From Pezicula radicicola (taxonomy: Eukaryota > Ascomycota > Leotiomycetes > Helotiales > Dermateaceae), in contig PDUO01000029.1 of assembly GCA_003008705.1 (NCBI GenBank), positions 321,321-385,320 of the forward strand: a DNA stretch of 64,000 nucleotides, written 5' to 3'. Position 1 is the stretch's first letter; each line of letters starts with the position of its first letter. A model generated the notes under the pieces. The model saw nothing but the letters and a program-made list of their open reading frames with translations, did no database searches and was not told where the DNA came from. The position numbers were made by a program, and so were the translations under genes. Below, piece after piece: positions 34,228 to 45,063 of the stretch.

Positions 34228-36598
34228 CTATATATTCTTCCTTCCCTCACCTTCACTCTCATCCTCTCCAGTCTCCTCACTTCTAGCCTCCTCACTCTGT
34301 CTTCTTCTCATTTGGCCTCTTTCCCTCATAGCACCCCTGATCTTTTGACTAACTTCGTCAAAACTACCCTTGGTGTCCAAGGTACTGAAACCTTTCAATG
34401 GGAACCCTCCCGACCCAATTGCACCACCGCTACTGCTGCTCCTACTTCTGTTTCTGGATGGCGGACGAGTGGCGAAGAGGCCAATGTTGCCAATATTGCC
34501 AAAAGACTCGTTGCGAGGAATATGATGTCCATGCATGCCAGATCCACCACCGATCGATGACCCTGCACCTTGGCCTCTGTGAAGCTGTGGCGAAGGTGTT
34601 CCAGTATCGGATGCGTTAGAATGATTGCTATCTCGGCGGTGGAATGTAGTCTGGGTAGGGGAAGGACTTCCAGTACCAGTACTGAAAGGATCAACCACAA
34701 TTCTGGTCGAGTCAAAGTCAGGGAACATTTCTGGCCCCAGGGTATTTATGACTTCGGTAACCTCAGCACTAAGCTCAGCCCTCCTCTGTCTCAGCTTGTG
34801 GACTGTGTTGTTAGAGGATGGGTTAAGACATAGTACCAGAGGACGCAGAGACTTCACAATATCCATTCCAACTTCACCGAAGCGCAGTGCTGCAAATGTG
34901 ACTGCTGGAAAGATGATGTACCCAAAGATCCAAACTGCCCAAAGAGGAGCCCAGTCAGGCATATAACCTTGGACGCGATTGCGGTAGGTCCAGTATGTGA
35001 GAAGGACTGTGTAGAAGTTGTAGAGTACGGGGGCGAGGGCCAGAGCGACAAGTAGTTTCCAGGTTGCCATCACATCACGGCCTTGAAGCTTGACGGTGGA
35101 TGCGGCAAGGGCTTCTTTCGACTTCTTGATGCTGATGATCTTAGATGCAATAAAGACTGGTGCAAAGAGAACAAGACCCGGAAGCACACCAATTGAGAGC
35201 ACAGAGAGCTTGCCCAGCCTATACAGAAGGGTGAAGATCACTGTTGGGATGGAACGCTGAGCGTATTCGACTTGGTGATCACGGATGTTGATGTAACGAA
35301 GCTGCTTGTTGTATTCTGTGACTGACTTCTTGAGGGAGACAATTCTTGGGTCATCTTTGTAATGTGTATATCCTTTCACAAGTCTTCGGTTGAGTTCCAC
35401 TACCATGGGGAGTGGGAGCTTCTTCCCAGTTGGATTATACAACCGCCGAGCTGCCTGGATAAGCATGAGAGTATCGTAATCTGGGCTTGTGACAGTAACA
35501 GCAACAAGTGCTTGGTATACAGTGTTCAGCAGTTGGCTAACAGCCTCTCTTCGTTCCCCACTCTTGTAAAGCTCAACAAGTTCTCTTGGCACTTCGATTG
35601 GGTTTCCAAACTCAACAACAGCCCGAGACCTGAACTTATGTGCATGGAAGTAATTCATTCCACATGGGATGATCTTCAGTCCGCTATCAGGATTTGCTGC
35701 CAGGGAGCCGAGTGCCATGATAGCTACGCCAGCTTTGAGAGGAAGCAGTTCAGTTCTATCGTGACTGCCGCCTTCTGGGAAGATCCCTACTGCTCCGCCA
35801 GCACTTAGACGATCAAAAACAGCATCGTATACCTGTGTCTGGTCCACTTTTGGTGCAGTCTTGAACTTGGATCCCTCAAAACCCTCCTTTGTGCCCTTCA
35901 CGGTGGTGTCTGTGAATTTTCCTGACTCATCTATGTCATCTCTTCCTGTCAATTGTCTCATAGCAGCCTCGCCTTTGAAAGGCTTCTTCACTCGTATTTC
36001 CTCAGCACTTATGACTTCCGAAATCTCAGTACTAGCTGCAGTTCCATTAACGCTGGGGAGCACGAGCAGCCCGCCAATTTGTATTTCCTTGCCATCAAAC
36101 TTTGTCCCTACTCCCCGGACGAGAAGCGGATCGTCAATGGGATCTGGGAGATAGATAGTTCCGGTAGCAGGCTTGACCATATCAAGAGCACGCCCAACAG
36201 GTACTGCTCCAACTTTGCGCGCAAACCAGCCAATCAAAAATCGGCGCATTGATTTCTCGGCAATAAGGAAGGCAGCTCGACGATGGCATTCAGTTCGAAG
36301 GGTTCGCATCAGGATGAGAGGATCAACGAACTAGATGTTCACTGCATTAGTCTAGGTGTGAGCAAAATAATTGTAAAGGGCGTACCTGATTCGCATGGGG
36401 AGCGGCGACGAAGATAAGAGGACCCCGTCGAGGAACCTTCCAAGATCCTCGAGGGTGGACCTCTCGAAAGAACAGATCGACCAAGATTGAAAAAGACCAG
36501 AGAAAGACATCATATATCCAGTTTGTCATGGGCCATTTCTCCTTGTGAGGAGTGGTGGAATGAGGCATATGCTCATGGATCTGCGGTTCTTGCGGCAT
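34228..36598 (-). CDS. Glycerol-3-phosphate O-acyltransferase (SCT1/GPT2 type)
   Basis: Two exons (36598-36386 and 36330-34228) around a 55-nt intron give 771 aa. The PlsC domain is split by the intron: block I is PHANQFVDPLIL, block III is GIFPEGGSHDRTELLPLKAG, and block IV is VKIIPCGMNYF-like (LKIIPCGMNYFH). Two or more membrane segments follow at about residues 430-540 (VLSIGVLPGLVLFAPVF, LVALALAPVLYNFYTV, WAVWIFGYIIFPAVTF). A long Ser-rich tail with RNRSRSSSSGG and acidic ends fits phospho-regulation. The family performs the first committed step of glycerolipid synthesis (acyl-CoA plus glycerol-3-phosphate to lysophosphatidate) at the ER. The insertion between blocks I and III (about residues 130-250) is characteristic of fungal GPATs. 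Yeast has two paralogs; I cannot say which one this corresponds to. Confidence 0.93.
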
Positions 36599-38046
36599 TT
36601 TGACGGGGATAGGGGGGAGCAAATCGGGAACAGAACGAGCGTTTTCGAAAAAAGATAAGTTTGGACGTAGAGCAAAGAAGCTCTGGAGAGATGTTTCCTC
36701 TTGGGCCCGGAGATCCGCGAGGAATGGGTTGGCGCTTCACTCCCACCTGCAGCTCAACGAATCTAGGTAGTGTGGTGTGGGAATGGCGTGCCCTAAAAAA
36801 GCGGGCGTCTATAGTGAAATGTCGTACGTTGTAACAATTGTCGTCCTCAGAATAGCCAGAATACTCATGTCGAGATGAACGAGGGGCGGTGGTGAAATAA
36901 AGACTGGACGATGCCGATGAGGTAATGCGATAATGCGATACGTTGAAGTTCCCACACTCGAAAGATGGCGCCTAAAGCTGAGAGGTTGATGCCTTCTTCC
37001 CCACCAAGAAACTATCCCTGTCAGAAAAAAAGAAGCTTTGCAGCAAGCGCGCGGCTCCACTTTTTGGTTAAGCGCGTGTGTATCAACAACCTCATTCGCT
37101 TAATCTGCGGCCTCTCGGCTAATTCATATCATAAAGAAAGGCTATTGACTTCCAAAAAAAGAACCAAAAAAAGTAAAATAAAAAAAATATCTGAAGAAGT
37201 TGGCTTCTTCCGAAGTGAGTCTGCTCATCACCACTTCTGTTTGTACTGATCTTCGGCTGGGATCTGTGAGGACCTTTAGACTAGATGCTTCTAGGGAGAA
37301 GCCCCTTTTTGAATTTTGGGGCTGTTACCCCAGCCAAGTCTATACTGGGGCTCGAACCCGGTAGATCCGGAATATGGGGGATTGGACCTCATATTGATGA
37401 GTTTCCCTTAGAAACCTCAGGGGGAGGTGGGTTAGGCTGACCCAGCATGAAGTTGTTATAGTAAACGTAGATGGTGTGACATAACCGAGTAACTCACGTA
37501 CACTTTTAGTCACCCAAATCGCCATTCAACATTATCGCCTTCCTTGCCCCACAGCCACAAAACCAGTTTGCTTCTTTTGCTGTGGGCGCTGCGGAGGACT
37601 TCTTCGTTTTTCAATTTATAAAGGACCAACGCTATCCCGCTTATCTTTACACACCTTTGGGTTTCCCTATAAAAGAACACACTAGTAATCACAAGTAGAA
37701 ATTTTATATTGGTAGCCTTTAAAACAATATTTTCCACTCGCCATCACTTTCTGGTTAAACAGGAATATTACACTACATTAAAGTCAGTTACCCAAATCAA
37801 CACAGTTACCCAAATCAACAATTCAAGTTAATTACTAAAATCAAGTAGGTTACTCAGAACAAGTAGGTTACTCATATCAAGTAGGTTACTCAGAACAAGT
37901 AGGTTACTCATATCAAGTAGGTTACTCATATCAAGTAGGTTACTCATATCAAGTGAATTATTTTCTAGAAATGGTATTGTCATTTCTGAGGTGAACTTGA
38001 AATTCGTTCTTATCGACTTATGACAAAATTTTGCTGCCCTACCACT
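36599..38046. other. Intergenic with an 18-bp module array
   Basis: Contains the acyltransferase promoter, an A-rich patch near 37,140-37,190, a tRNA-like B-box without the rest of a tRNA near 37,345, and the module array described separately. No gene is supported. Confidence 0.5.
37786..37965. repeat. 18-bp minisatellite built from the dispersed module
   Basis: Six consecutive 18-base units CAAGTAGGTTACTCATAT (or ending CAGAA) run from 37842 to 37949 and end in a seventh, decayed unit. Before them, two units of the related form CAGTTACCCAAATCAACA lie at about 37786-37821, then a diverged stretch. The two forms align as rotations of one another (shared GTTAC and CAA blocks). TCATAT and TCAGAA variants partly alternate, suggesting stepwise duplication. 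Confidence 0.9.
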
Positions 38047-38928
38047 TTACTCTGGTCTTGTGCGATCGGTGAGACCTGCAAAAAAGGTGTCGTAACCATC
38101 ATCTGCCATCTCCGTATCTTCATCCTCCAGATTCTCATCCTCAACCATCTCCATGCCCTCATCTTCTGCAGCAATTTGTGAATCCTCACTCTCATCGTCC
38201 TCAGGGTCACCGCTAGCTTCACGGACGATCTCCTTCCAAGCCTCAGGGTCGTCTTTGTCGTTATCGTCTTCCATATCAAAAAAGTCCTGGTCCTTGAAAC
38301 TGAAAACGCTATCTGGAATTGCCTGAAGATAATGATTTTGTTAATTTATCGCCTTGTGTCTGAACTAGAATAGCAACCCACCTTCACAGCATCATCTGGT
38401 AGATGATACTTGATCTGCATCTGTGTCCAGCATTTCTCAGCACCGCTGCCAAATCGCTAGTGCAAAATTAGTGACATGACTTTGAAGTGGTAAGTTGGGG
38501 AAGCTTACTTGGTCCATCGCTTTCTTGAGATGCTTTCTGCGCAACTGGTGAATCTCTTCTTCGCTCTTATTCTTGTTGCTCTTCGATGGGCGTTGAATTT
38601 CGTCTTCCTCGGTGTTGTCAAAGAGATCCACCAGGGAGCGCGTGTATGCTTTATCAACTTCAAGGCGGGTTAAACCAACAGGCTTTCCTGGGCGGCGGGT
38701 CTTGGTGAAACATTCGTTTACGAACGCCTTGTAACCATGCTGCCGGACAAACTGCAAGAAGGGGAGATAATTGTGCTGGTAAGTTGGAGGCTCGAAAGTG
38801 AGATTGCCAGACCACATATGCTCCCATATGCAGTAGTCATACACCGGCTTGCCATATCGTTTGATGAATTCTGGTGAGAATATTGGCTGATTCGGGTCCA
38901 TGGTGCTGTTGATGCATTTCATGAGCAT
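38047..38928 (-). CDS. Unrecognised protein with acidic C-terminus
   Basis: Three exons (38928-38509, 38456-38382, 38322-38047) with introns of 52 and 59 nt close to 256 aa, or 247 aa from the Met at 38901. The N-terminal half looks like a compact folded domain rich in aromatics (FIKRYGKPVYDYCIWEHMW, LPFLQFVRQHGYKAF). A basic helix (NKNKSEEEIHQLRRKHLKKA) follows, then a strongly acidic tail (runs of Asp/Glu from about residue 185), ending DTFFAGLTDRTRPE. Canonical splice signals and frame closure make a real gene likely. A basic-then-acidic layout is common in chromatin and ribosome-assembly proteins, but I do not recognise the family. The frame stays open upstream of 38928 without an ATG, so a missed 5' exon is possible. 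Confidence 0.75.
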
Positions 38929-39197
38929 AACATTACCGCTGTGGCCAAAGCGGGAGGATAGTTGATTGTCGACATTATGGGGGTTGTTGTTTGTCGTTGT
39001 TTCGTGGTGGGGGAGTTGAAGTGGAGGAAAGATTGATATTGTTGACGCGCTCGCTAAAAATCCACCTCGACCGAAATTAGCGACCCATTGGTGAATATGA
39101 TACCGTATTGACAGATAAGGCGGTGTCTGGAAAGTGAGGCACTCTTACGGAATAGACTAGTAGTTGTTATTGCCAACTTTGGCGGTCCCGAATTCTT

Positions 39198-39252
39198 AGT
39201 ACCTCGAGTATCCTACTTTATTTGGGTAACTCACTTGATTTAAGTAACCTAA
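39198..39252. repeat. Module cluster, first copy of a related pair
   Basis: TAGTACCTCGAGTATCC leads into ATTTGGGTAACTCACTTG and a partial second unit ATTTAAGTAACC. The same lead-in and module recur about 465 bases downstream. Confidence 0.7.
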
Positions 39253-39662
39253 AAGAAATATCAACAACAGCACTGCTATTGCACCACTTAAGGTTGCAAA
39301 GGATCATGCCAATTACAAGACTTACAAGGATTTCCTCTGAGACTGCTCACAAGACTAGTTTGCTATTGGAAAAGTATTGTAGATTTAAATTCAGAGCATC
39401 TTACTAGCAAGTGTGAGTGCGGACTTGTGATGTAAAAGATTCTACAGCAACACTTTGAGGGAAATGGATTATTCTCGAGTACAAGGTAATTTCTGTCCCC
39501 TGTACACATTGATAGGAAGGAAAAAATGACCACACTTGTTTTGATTTACGGAATATTTTCCAGTTTGATAGAAAATGTCTGAAATCTACAAACTACTAAG
39601 ACATTACGCTTGAATAAGTTGTTGTAGAGATCAGTTGATCTTGGAAAGATATTTATGGGCTT

Positions 39663-39717
39663 TAGTACCTCGAGTATTCCAGGTAACTGACTTGATTTGG
39701 GCAACCCAAATCAAGTC
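39663..39717. repeat. Module cluster ending in a perfect hairpin
   Basis: TAGTACCTCGAGTATTCC leads into GGTAACTGACTTG, then a perfect 13-base inverted repeat at 39689-39717: GACTTGATTTGGG, a 3-base CAA loop, then CCCAAATCAAGTC. Confidence 0.85.
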
Positions 39718-39933
39718 ATAAGGCGGCCCATAAATACTATCTTAATATTATTTAGAAGAGACCGGTCCCGGCGGTCTTGCTTCCAGTGACACGTTAAGCG
39801 AGACAATAGGGGAGCGAACTATATCACATGATCAGCTGCGCAGTATTGCACTCAGGTGAATTTCAAACGCGCCTTGAGTCTTTCCTCCAACACAACCACA
39901 AAGTTTTCATCAGCCACCATTGCAATCGCAACA

Positions 39934-41047
39934 ATGGCAGCAACCAACAATGAGAGCACGATGGTGGCCTCTGAAAAAGCAAAGTCATTCCTTAAACAAC
40001 TCGCAACGCTCTCCATCGATGATTGTGCTGCGCACAAGATGAAGATCATGAACCGGATTTACATGCGACGACCTTTGACAATCGAGCCAATAGTTGCATC
40101 CCATTTGGAGAAATTTGAACTCTTCGGAGCATTGCCCACTGAACTGTAAGTGCATTGCTGCGATGTTTTCCTCTCCCTTTCTTCCATAACTAACAGTCTA
40201 TCATTGTCATAGGCGTCTCAAGATCTGGAAGCTTACCCTAATTCCACGCTTGCTTACTTTGGTGGACCGGAACGACTTTCATGGGGACTTGGACCTGGAA
40301 CTGCTGGAACCGCTGGAACCGGCACAATCAGCGCGGAGATCAACAGTTCCACTGCTATCAGCCTGTCAAGAATCACGTCGAGAATTTCTAAAAGCTTATC
40401 TCTACGACAACCCCAAAATTGGACCGGATTTCTTCTTCAACTACTCTATCGATACAGTTCACATACATTTCGAGAAGCTTAAATCGGACACAGCCCTCGG
40501 ACGAGACAGACATATGCACAAAGTCTTCACACAAAAGGACCTTAATAACATTCAAAACATGGTTCTTGAATTGGGACAAGGATTCCGATGCTGGTGTATA
40601 AATTTATATGCATTCAAAGCACTACGCCACCTTACGATAGTCTACAACACTTATGAGAAATTATATTTTGTGGATCCACCTTACAATGGACGTTACAACC
40701 GATATTGCAAATGGAAAAACTATCACATGACTGTTTCTGACACTTGGAGGGGTAATCCGGAATTGATGATTTTTTTTGGAGGCAGCACACGGATAAGTAA
40801 TCCAGAATTTGGGGAGAAAATGACATGTGTTATGAATATTAGGACTAAGAAGAGAACAATTCAGGCGGTTAAGGAGGTCAAAGAAGCACACCCAGAATGG
40901 AATGAGCCAAGTGTAGATATTGGATTCATGTACAGGTACAAGTACAGGGTTGAACGACCAGCGTCATTGTTGGATGGGCTGGGTAATTCGTTGGACGGTG
41001 ATGAAGAATTGAACTGGGATGCAATTATGCCAGGAAGCATTGATTGA
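39934..41047 (+). CDS. 2EXR-domain protein
   Basis: Two exons (39934-40145 and 40213-41047) around a 67-nt intron give 348 aa. The splice joins ALPTEL to RLKIWKLTL, producing FELFGALPTELRLKIWKLTL near residues 60-80. This is the hallmark of the 2EXR domain, widespread and highly expanded in filamentous ascomycetes. The middle of the protein follows the usual family pattern: LLSACQESRREFLKAYLY, then a predicted strand FFFNYSIDTVHIHFE and ALRHLTIVYN. No catalytic function has been established for 2EXR proteins as far as I know; many are genome-specific and fast evolving. The frame above 39934 is open but opens only with a non-ATG codon, so I chose the ATG at 39934. Confidence 0.85.
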
Positions 41048-42727
41048 GGAATTGTTTGTTGGACATGATCTGCATGATGGACGAAGAATATCGCAGGAGA
41101 CTCAGCTGGCGGCAAAAGTGCGTGTATTAGGGAGGACGAACGTGCTTCATCTGTTAGGTTTATAGCAATGCAATCAATAGCCACTCAATTATAGTCACAC
41201 TTTGGTCTTTCTCTCTCCCTTCCCACCCCATAGACTTCTTCTTTTCTTCAGTTTTCAGTTTTACATCCGTCTATTCGCATATTAATTCCACGCAAACCCT
41301 TTACCCTCTGTTTCTCCTCTGTCTCTACAGAGAGAAATAGATTCTCTATAAGAGAATCAAGTTCCTAATCCATACACTGGTTGTGAATTCCAGCGGCTGC
41401 CTTTTTTAGCAACAACCATTTCAATTGGCTTGTGAGGTACGTTATCACAAGTAGAATAGAGAAATTTAGAGATTCTAGAACAATATTTTATTAAAAGAAT
41501 CAAGGACTCTATGAGAGGAATTCCCCAAAAACTTACCAATGTGGTACAAATCACATCTACAAACCCACAAATTCATCAGCTCTTTTCGATACAACGCTAT
41601 CGCACACCATCTTATTACTAACTATATCCACTTCCTCACCCTCCCTCAACTCTATACACTTCATCCCTCTTAATCCACTCTCTTAGCACACCATCCTATT
41701 ACCACTGTCTCTCTCCTCCCACCCCCTTCAAAAGCCCATCATCCCTGCCATTACCCCCATTTCCCCCCTCCCTCGACACCCTCATATCCGCCCTCCCACT
41801 CCTTCCTCTTCCCCATCTTATTATCTTCCTCAAAATACCATTCCTCCCAAACTACCACCACCATCACCACCGTCTCCCTTCCTACCCGCCTCATTCCTTC
41901 CCCTCAAAAAAGAAATATGTGTATTAACCGCCATCATAAAAATGTTACTTAAACTCTGTTCGAGCGTTACATTAGCTATTGTTTTGATTTCTTTCATTTT
42001 GAGAGGTTTGGCTGATGTGGTTGTAGTCTTTTAGCAAAGTGTTTGTTGGGGAAGGTCTTGGGAAGATTTGGGATAGGGAGGGAGAGGGAAAGATGGCATG
42101 AATAATTGAGGAAATGTGAATGTGCTGTGGATATGATTGTATTCTATTTGGATAGATACCTGGGACCCAGTACTAGATCATCAAGTCAACTCATAATACC
42201 AAACCATGCCTCACAACCTGATTCTTTCCCCGTCACAAATATCAGCTTAACACCAAAGCCAATCTATCCATAATCTCTCTCCATTCCTACCCTCCAGCCT
42301 CCCCAAACATCCCCCAGATCTACCCCTTCAATAATTCCCAGTGCCTATCTACTCCCATCTCTAGCGTTCAGAACCAGACCAACGATCAACCTTAGCTTCC
42401 TTTCTAGATCTTCCCTTCTTAGAGTTCTGCCGTACCTCCTCTACTCCATACAAAGCAACCTTCAAACACATCTTCTATGTATCCAAAACTTCTATTAAAC
42501 GACAAACTGAAAAGGAAACACACACAAAAAAAAAACATCCCAAACTCACCAAATAAACCCACATAAACGCCCCAAAAATAATCAAGTACAGTACAACTCT
42601 TCTAATTTCCTACATACATACACCAACCAACTATCTACATCACACCGCCTCAAAAATATATACAAAAGAATAAACAGCCAACCCCCCCTTCCCACCCACC
42701 CACCAAACACACACCACCCCAAACCCT
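41048..42727. other. Intergenic, pyrimidine-rich
   Basis: About 1.7 kb of strongly C/T/A-biased sequence on the plus strand (41,560-42,720), with long C-A and C-T tracts. No gene is supported. The part near 42,500-42,727 is probably the endoglucanase 3' untranslated region. Confidence 0.45.
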
Positions 42728-44077
42728 CTAAACATAAGTACTCAAAACATCCTTATAATAAGTATAAGCAGCCCCACTAGGAGGTTCCATACCATAAATA
42801 TAATCACCCCACCAAGGTCCCGCACCCCACCAAACAGCACCCATCCAAACATCACTATTCTCCTCCAAAACATCAAGCATACCAGTAACAGCCTCTTGAC
42901 AAACACTATTAGCACCACCAGCATACTCACCAATGATACCCTTTTTACCATTAGCGATTAACCAAGCCGTAGCATCAGCAACACGTTCAGCACCGATGGT
43001 AGAAGAGACGCAGGTTGAAGAGGTACCGGATCCATCTGAGTCTAGGTATTGATGCATTTCGTAGATGATTTTGTCGGATGTATCGGTTAGGTTGCCCATT
43101 GCGTCCGAGTTACCGGATGATACCCAGGTCCAGGCTCCGGTGTAGGAGGTTCCTTCTACGAAGATGTATTGAGTAGTTGCGCCAGCGGCTCGGACTCCAT
43201 CGATACATGCTTGGTTGAGTTCAGCTACTATTGTGTTGGATGGTTCGTCGTGGAACTCGTTGTTGCAGTCGAAGATAACGTTGTCGTTTGTTTTGAACTC
43301 GGTTGCGACGTTGGTCCAGAATGTTTGGAAGTCTGAGGTTGAGGTGAAAACTGTGCCGTCATAGCGGCCGAAGTTGTGAGGGTCGATTACTGCGTGTGCA
43401 CCAGCTGTTGTAACGTAATCGACAACTGTGGTGAGTGCAGCGAGGTAGGTGGCATCCAATGTTGCGGTCATGGTGCCTTGAGCTAGACGCTCCATAAGGA
43501 AGGGAATTCTGAAGATGTTCATTCCTTGGTCGATGAGAGTTTGGATGGCGGTGGTGTTGGGCCAGGTGTAGTCTGTACCTAAGACACCAGGGATATTGGT
43601 GGTTCCGAATTCAGCTCCAGATTCATTGGCACCAAACCATTGGAGGGTGCCATTTTTGGTAGTGCCAGTACTCTGAGCACTAGCCGAGCTGCTAGAGCTA
43701 GTTGCAATAGCAGCAACCGAAGTTGCTACACTAGCTGCAGAAGTTGTAGAAGCCGAAGTAGAGGCTTCAACTGGGATAACAGTCGCAGTGGATACTGGAA
43801 TAGCGGAAGAAGTCTCAGCGGGAGAAACATCACTTGCGCTTGAACTTGGTGAAGCTAAAGAAGAGGAAGAGGTGGCGATGCTGACAACGCTTGAAGATTG
43901 CACAGAAGATGTTGGTGCAACAGGAGCAAGAGTAGAAGTGCTGGCTACTGCAAGAGGCGCTGAGGATGAAGGTACCGGATCAGCTTCGCATTCATCTTGA
44001 GGATCGAATTGAGCCGCCGGGGCCGCAAATACCGAAGCCGTAAAGCCAGCGGCCAGAAGAGAGGTAGAGAAGCGCAT
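42728..44077 (-). CDS. Secreted GH5 endo-beta-1,4-glucanase with orphan linker
   Basis: One exon, 449 aa. A signal peptide ([18 protein letters not shown]) is followed by a Ser/Thr/Ala-rich stretch of about 110 residues, then a GH5 catalytic domain from about 145 to the end. Domain landmarks include [39 protein letters not shown], the acid/base Glu in [10 protein letters not shown] (about residue 272), the substrate-loop His in [10 protein letters not shown] and the nucleophile Glu in IIGEYAGG (about 384). The closest family by pattern is GH5 subfamily 5 (EGII-like), which cleaves internal cellulose bonds outside the cell. In that family an N-terminal CBM1 usually precedes the linker. Here the linker is present, but its N-terminal side is only a short Asp/Glu-rich piece with one Cys, so the binding module is missing. 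I chose the ATG at 44077 because it gives the signal peptide; the upstream extension does not. Confidence 0.92.
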   Translation of the reverse strand: MRFSTSLLAAGFTASVFAAPAAQFDPQDECEADPVPSSSAPLAVASTSTLAPVAPTSSVQSSSVVSIATSSSSLASPSSSASDVSPAETSSAIPVSTATVIPVEASTSASTTSAASVATSVAAIATSSSSSASAQSTGTTKNGTLQWFGANESGAEFGTTNIPGVLGTDYTWPNTTAIQTLIDQGMNIFRIPFLMERLAQGTMTATLDATYLAALTTVVDYVTTAGAHAVIDPHNFGRYDGTVFTSTSDFQTFWTNVATEFKTNDNVIFDCNNEFHDEPSNTIVAELNQACIDGVRAAGATTQYIFVEGTSYTGAWTWVSSGNSDAMGNLTDTSDKIIYEMHQYLDSDGSGTSSTCVSSTIGAERVADATAWLIANGKKGIIGEYAGGANSVCQEAVTGMLDVLEENSDVWMGAVWWGAGPWWGDYIYGMEPPSGAAYTYYKDVLSTYV

Positions 44078-45063
44078 GGCTATGTAATGAACGAAAAGTT
44101 TAGAGAACGAATGAGTGACTGAAGGTGAGCCTTGCAGAAAAAAAAAAAGGCTTGTGGAAAGGAAAATCGGAAAGTACTTAAAGACATGCAAGCCAGACGT
44201 CACCGGAAATTCTGGAACTTGCCACAATTTAGTGCCACAATAAAGCTCATACGACCTTATTAATGAGGATAGTGATGTTCTAATTTGTGGGGAGACATGT
44301 TCTTCGTTCCTTCATCTTGGCATTGCCAAGGATATGATCTGAGCGAGATCACCCCAAAGGTAGCCATGGCATGTTGTAAATCGACGGAAACGATCCGACT
44401 GCGGGATAAACTATTTACCCTGGCAAAAAAAGAACTTCACAAATGAAATTGCTCTAATCCGCGGCACTTAGTGTGTTTGATCAAGGGAAGCGACTCCATA
44501 ATATATTGCGGCGTACGCGACCTTTGTAATTGGTCGTGTACTTGAAACGTCGCTTAAGTGGAGGGACGAATTGAAGTCCAGAGTTCTGGGAATGTGCATA
44601 ACTTGTATAAAGTACGGCTTTAAACCCTTTCTATCGTAAACGATCCCAAAAGACCCGAGAGAAAGACCTGTTGATACCTGTTCGAGCGAAGAATGATGTC
44701 TCAAGCGAGGAAATATGCACTCCTGGATTACTACTCTTGGATATTCTGAAATGGTATTGGTAGAATTGATGTCATAGCCGCTAGAGAAATGACAACTCAA
44801 ATCCAAGTGCGGCGGCTAGTAAATGAGAAAAATGAGAAAGTCAAGGACAAGAAACTGCGCAAGAGTTGTAAGGACCGCTTGCTCCGATTCTCAAGCGTCA
44901 ACTTGACTTTCAAAATTTTAAGCGCTGCAGCGGAAGAATTGCTAAGAGGCACAAACACTTGCTTTTGAAGATGAATTCACAGGTTGAGCAACTGGCCCTT
45001 GATTTTAAACATGAATTGAATGCTAGTTAGGTTTCTATTCTATTCTTACAGACCCATGAAAGC
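44078..45063. other. Intergenic
   Basis: Endoglucanase promoter region and thiolase 3' region. No gene is supported. Confidence 0.45.

Larger units (their letters stand above)
38929..39933. other. Intergenic with module clusters
   Basis: AT-rich DNA between divergent genes. It carries two clusters of the dispersed 18-bp module (39198-39252 and 39663-39717), which also share a TAGTACCTCGAGTAT lead-in. No gene is supported. Confidence 0.5.

Noticed and set aside
37320..37440. Possible minus-strand tRNA (B-box GGTTCGANNCC-like at about 37,345)
   Set aside because: The T-arm has a mismatch, the acceptor strands do not pair and no A-box is found at the expected distance.
37842..37949. CRISPR-like appearance of the 18-bp array
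   Set aside because: Units are contiguous, with no spacers, and the genome is eukaryotic.
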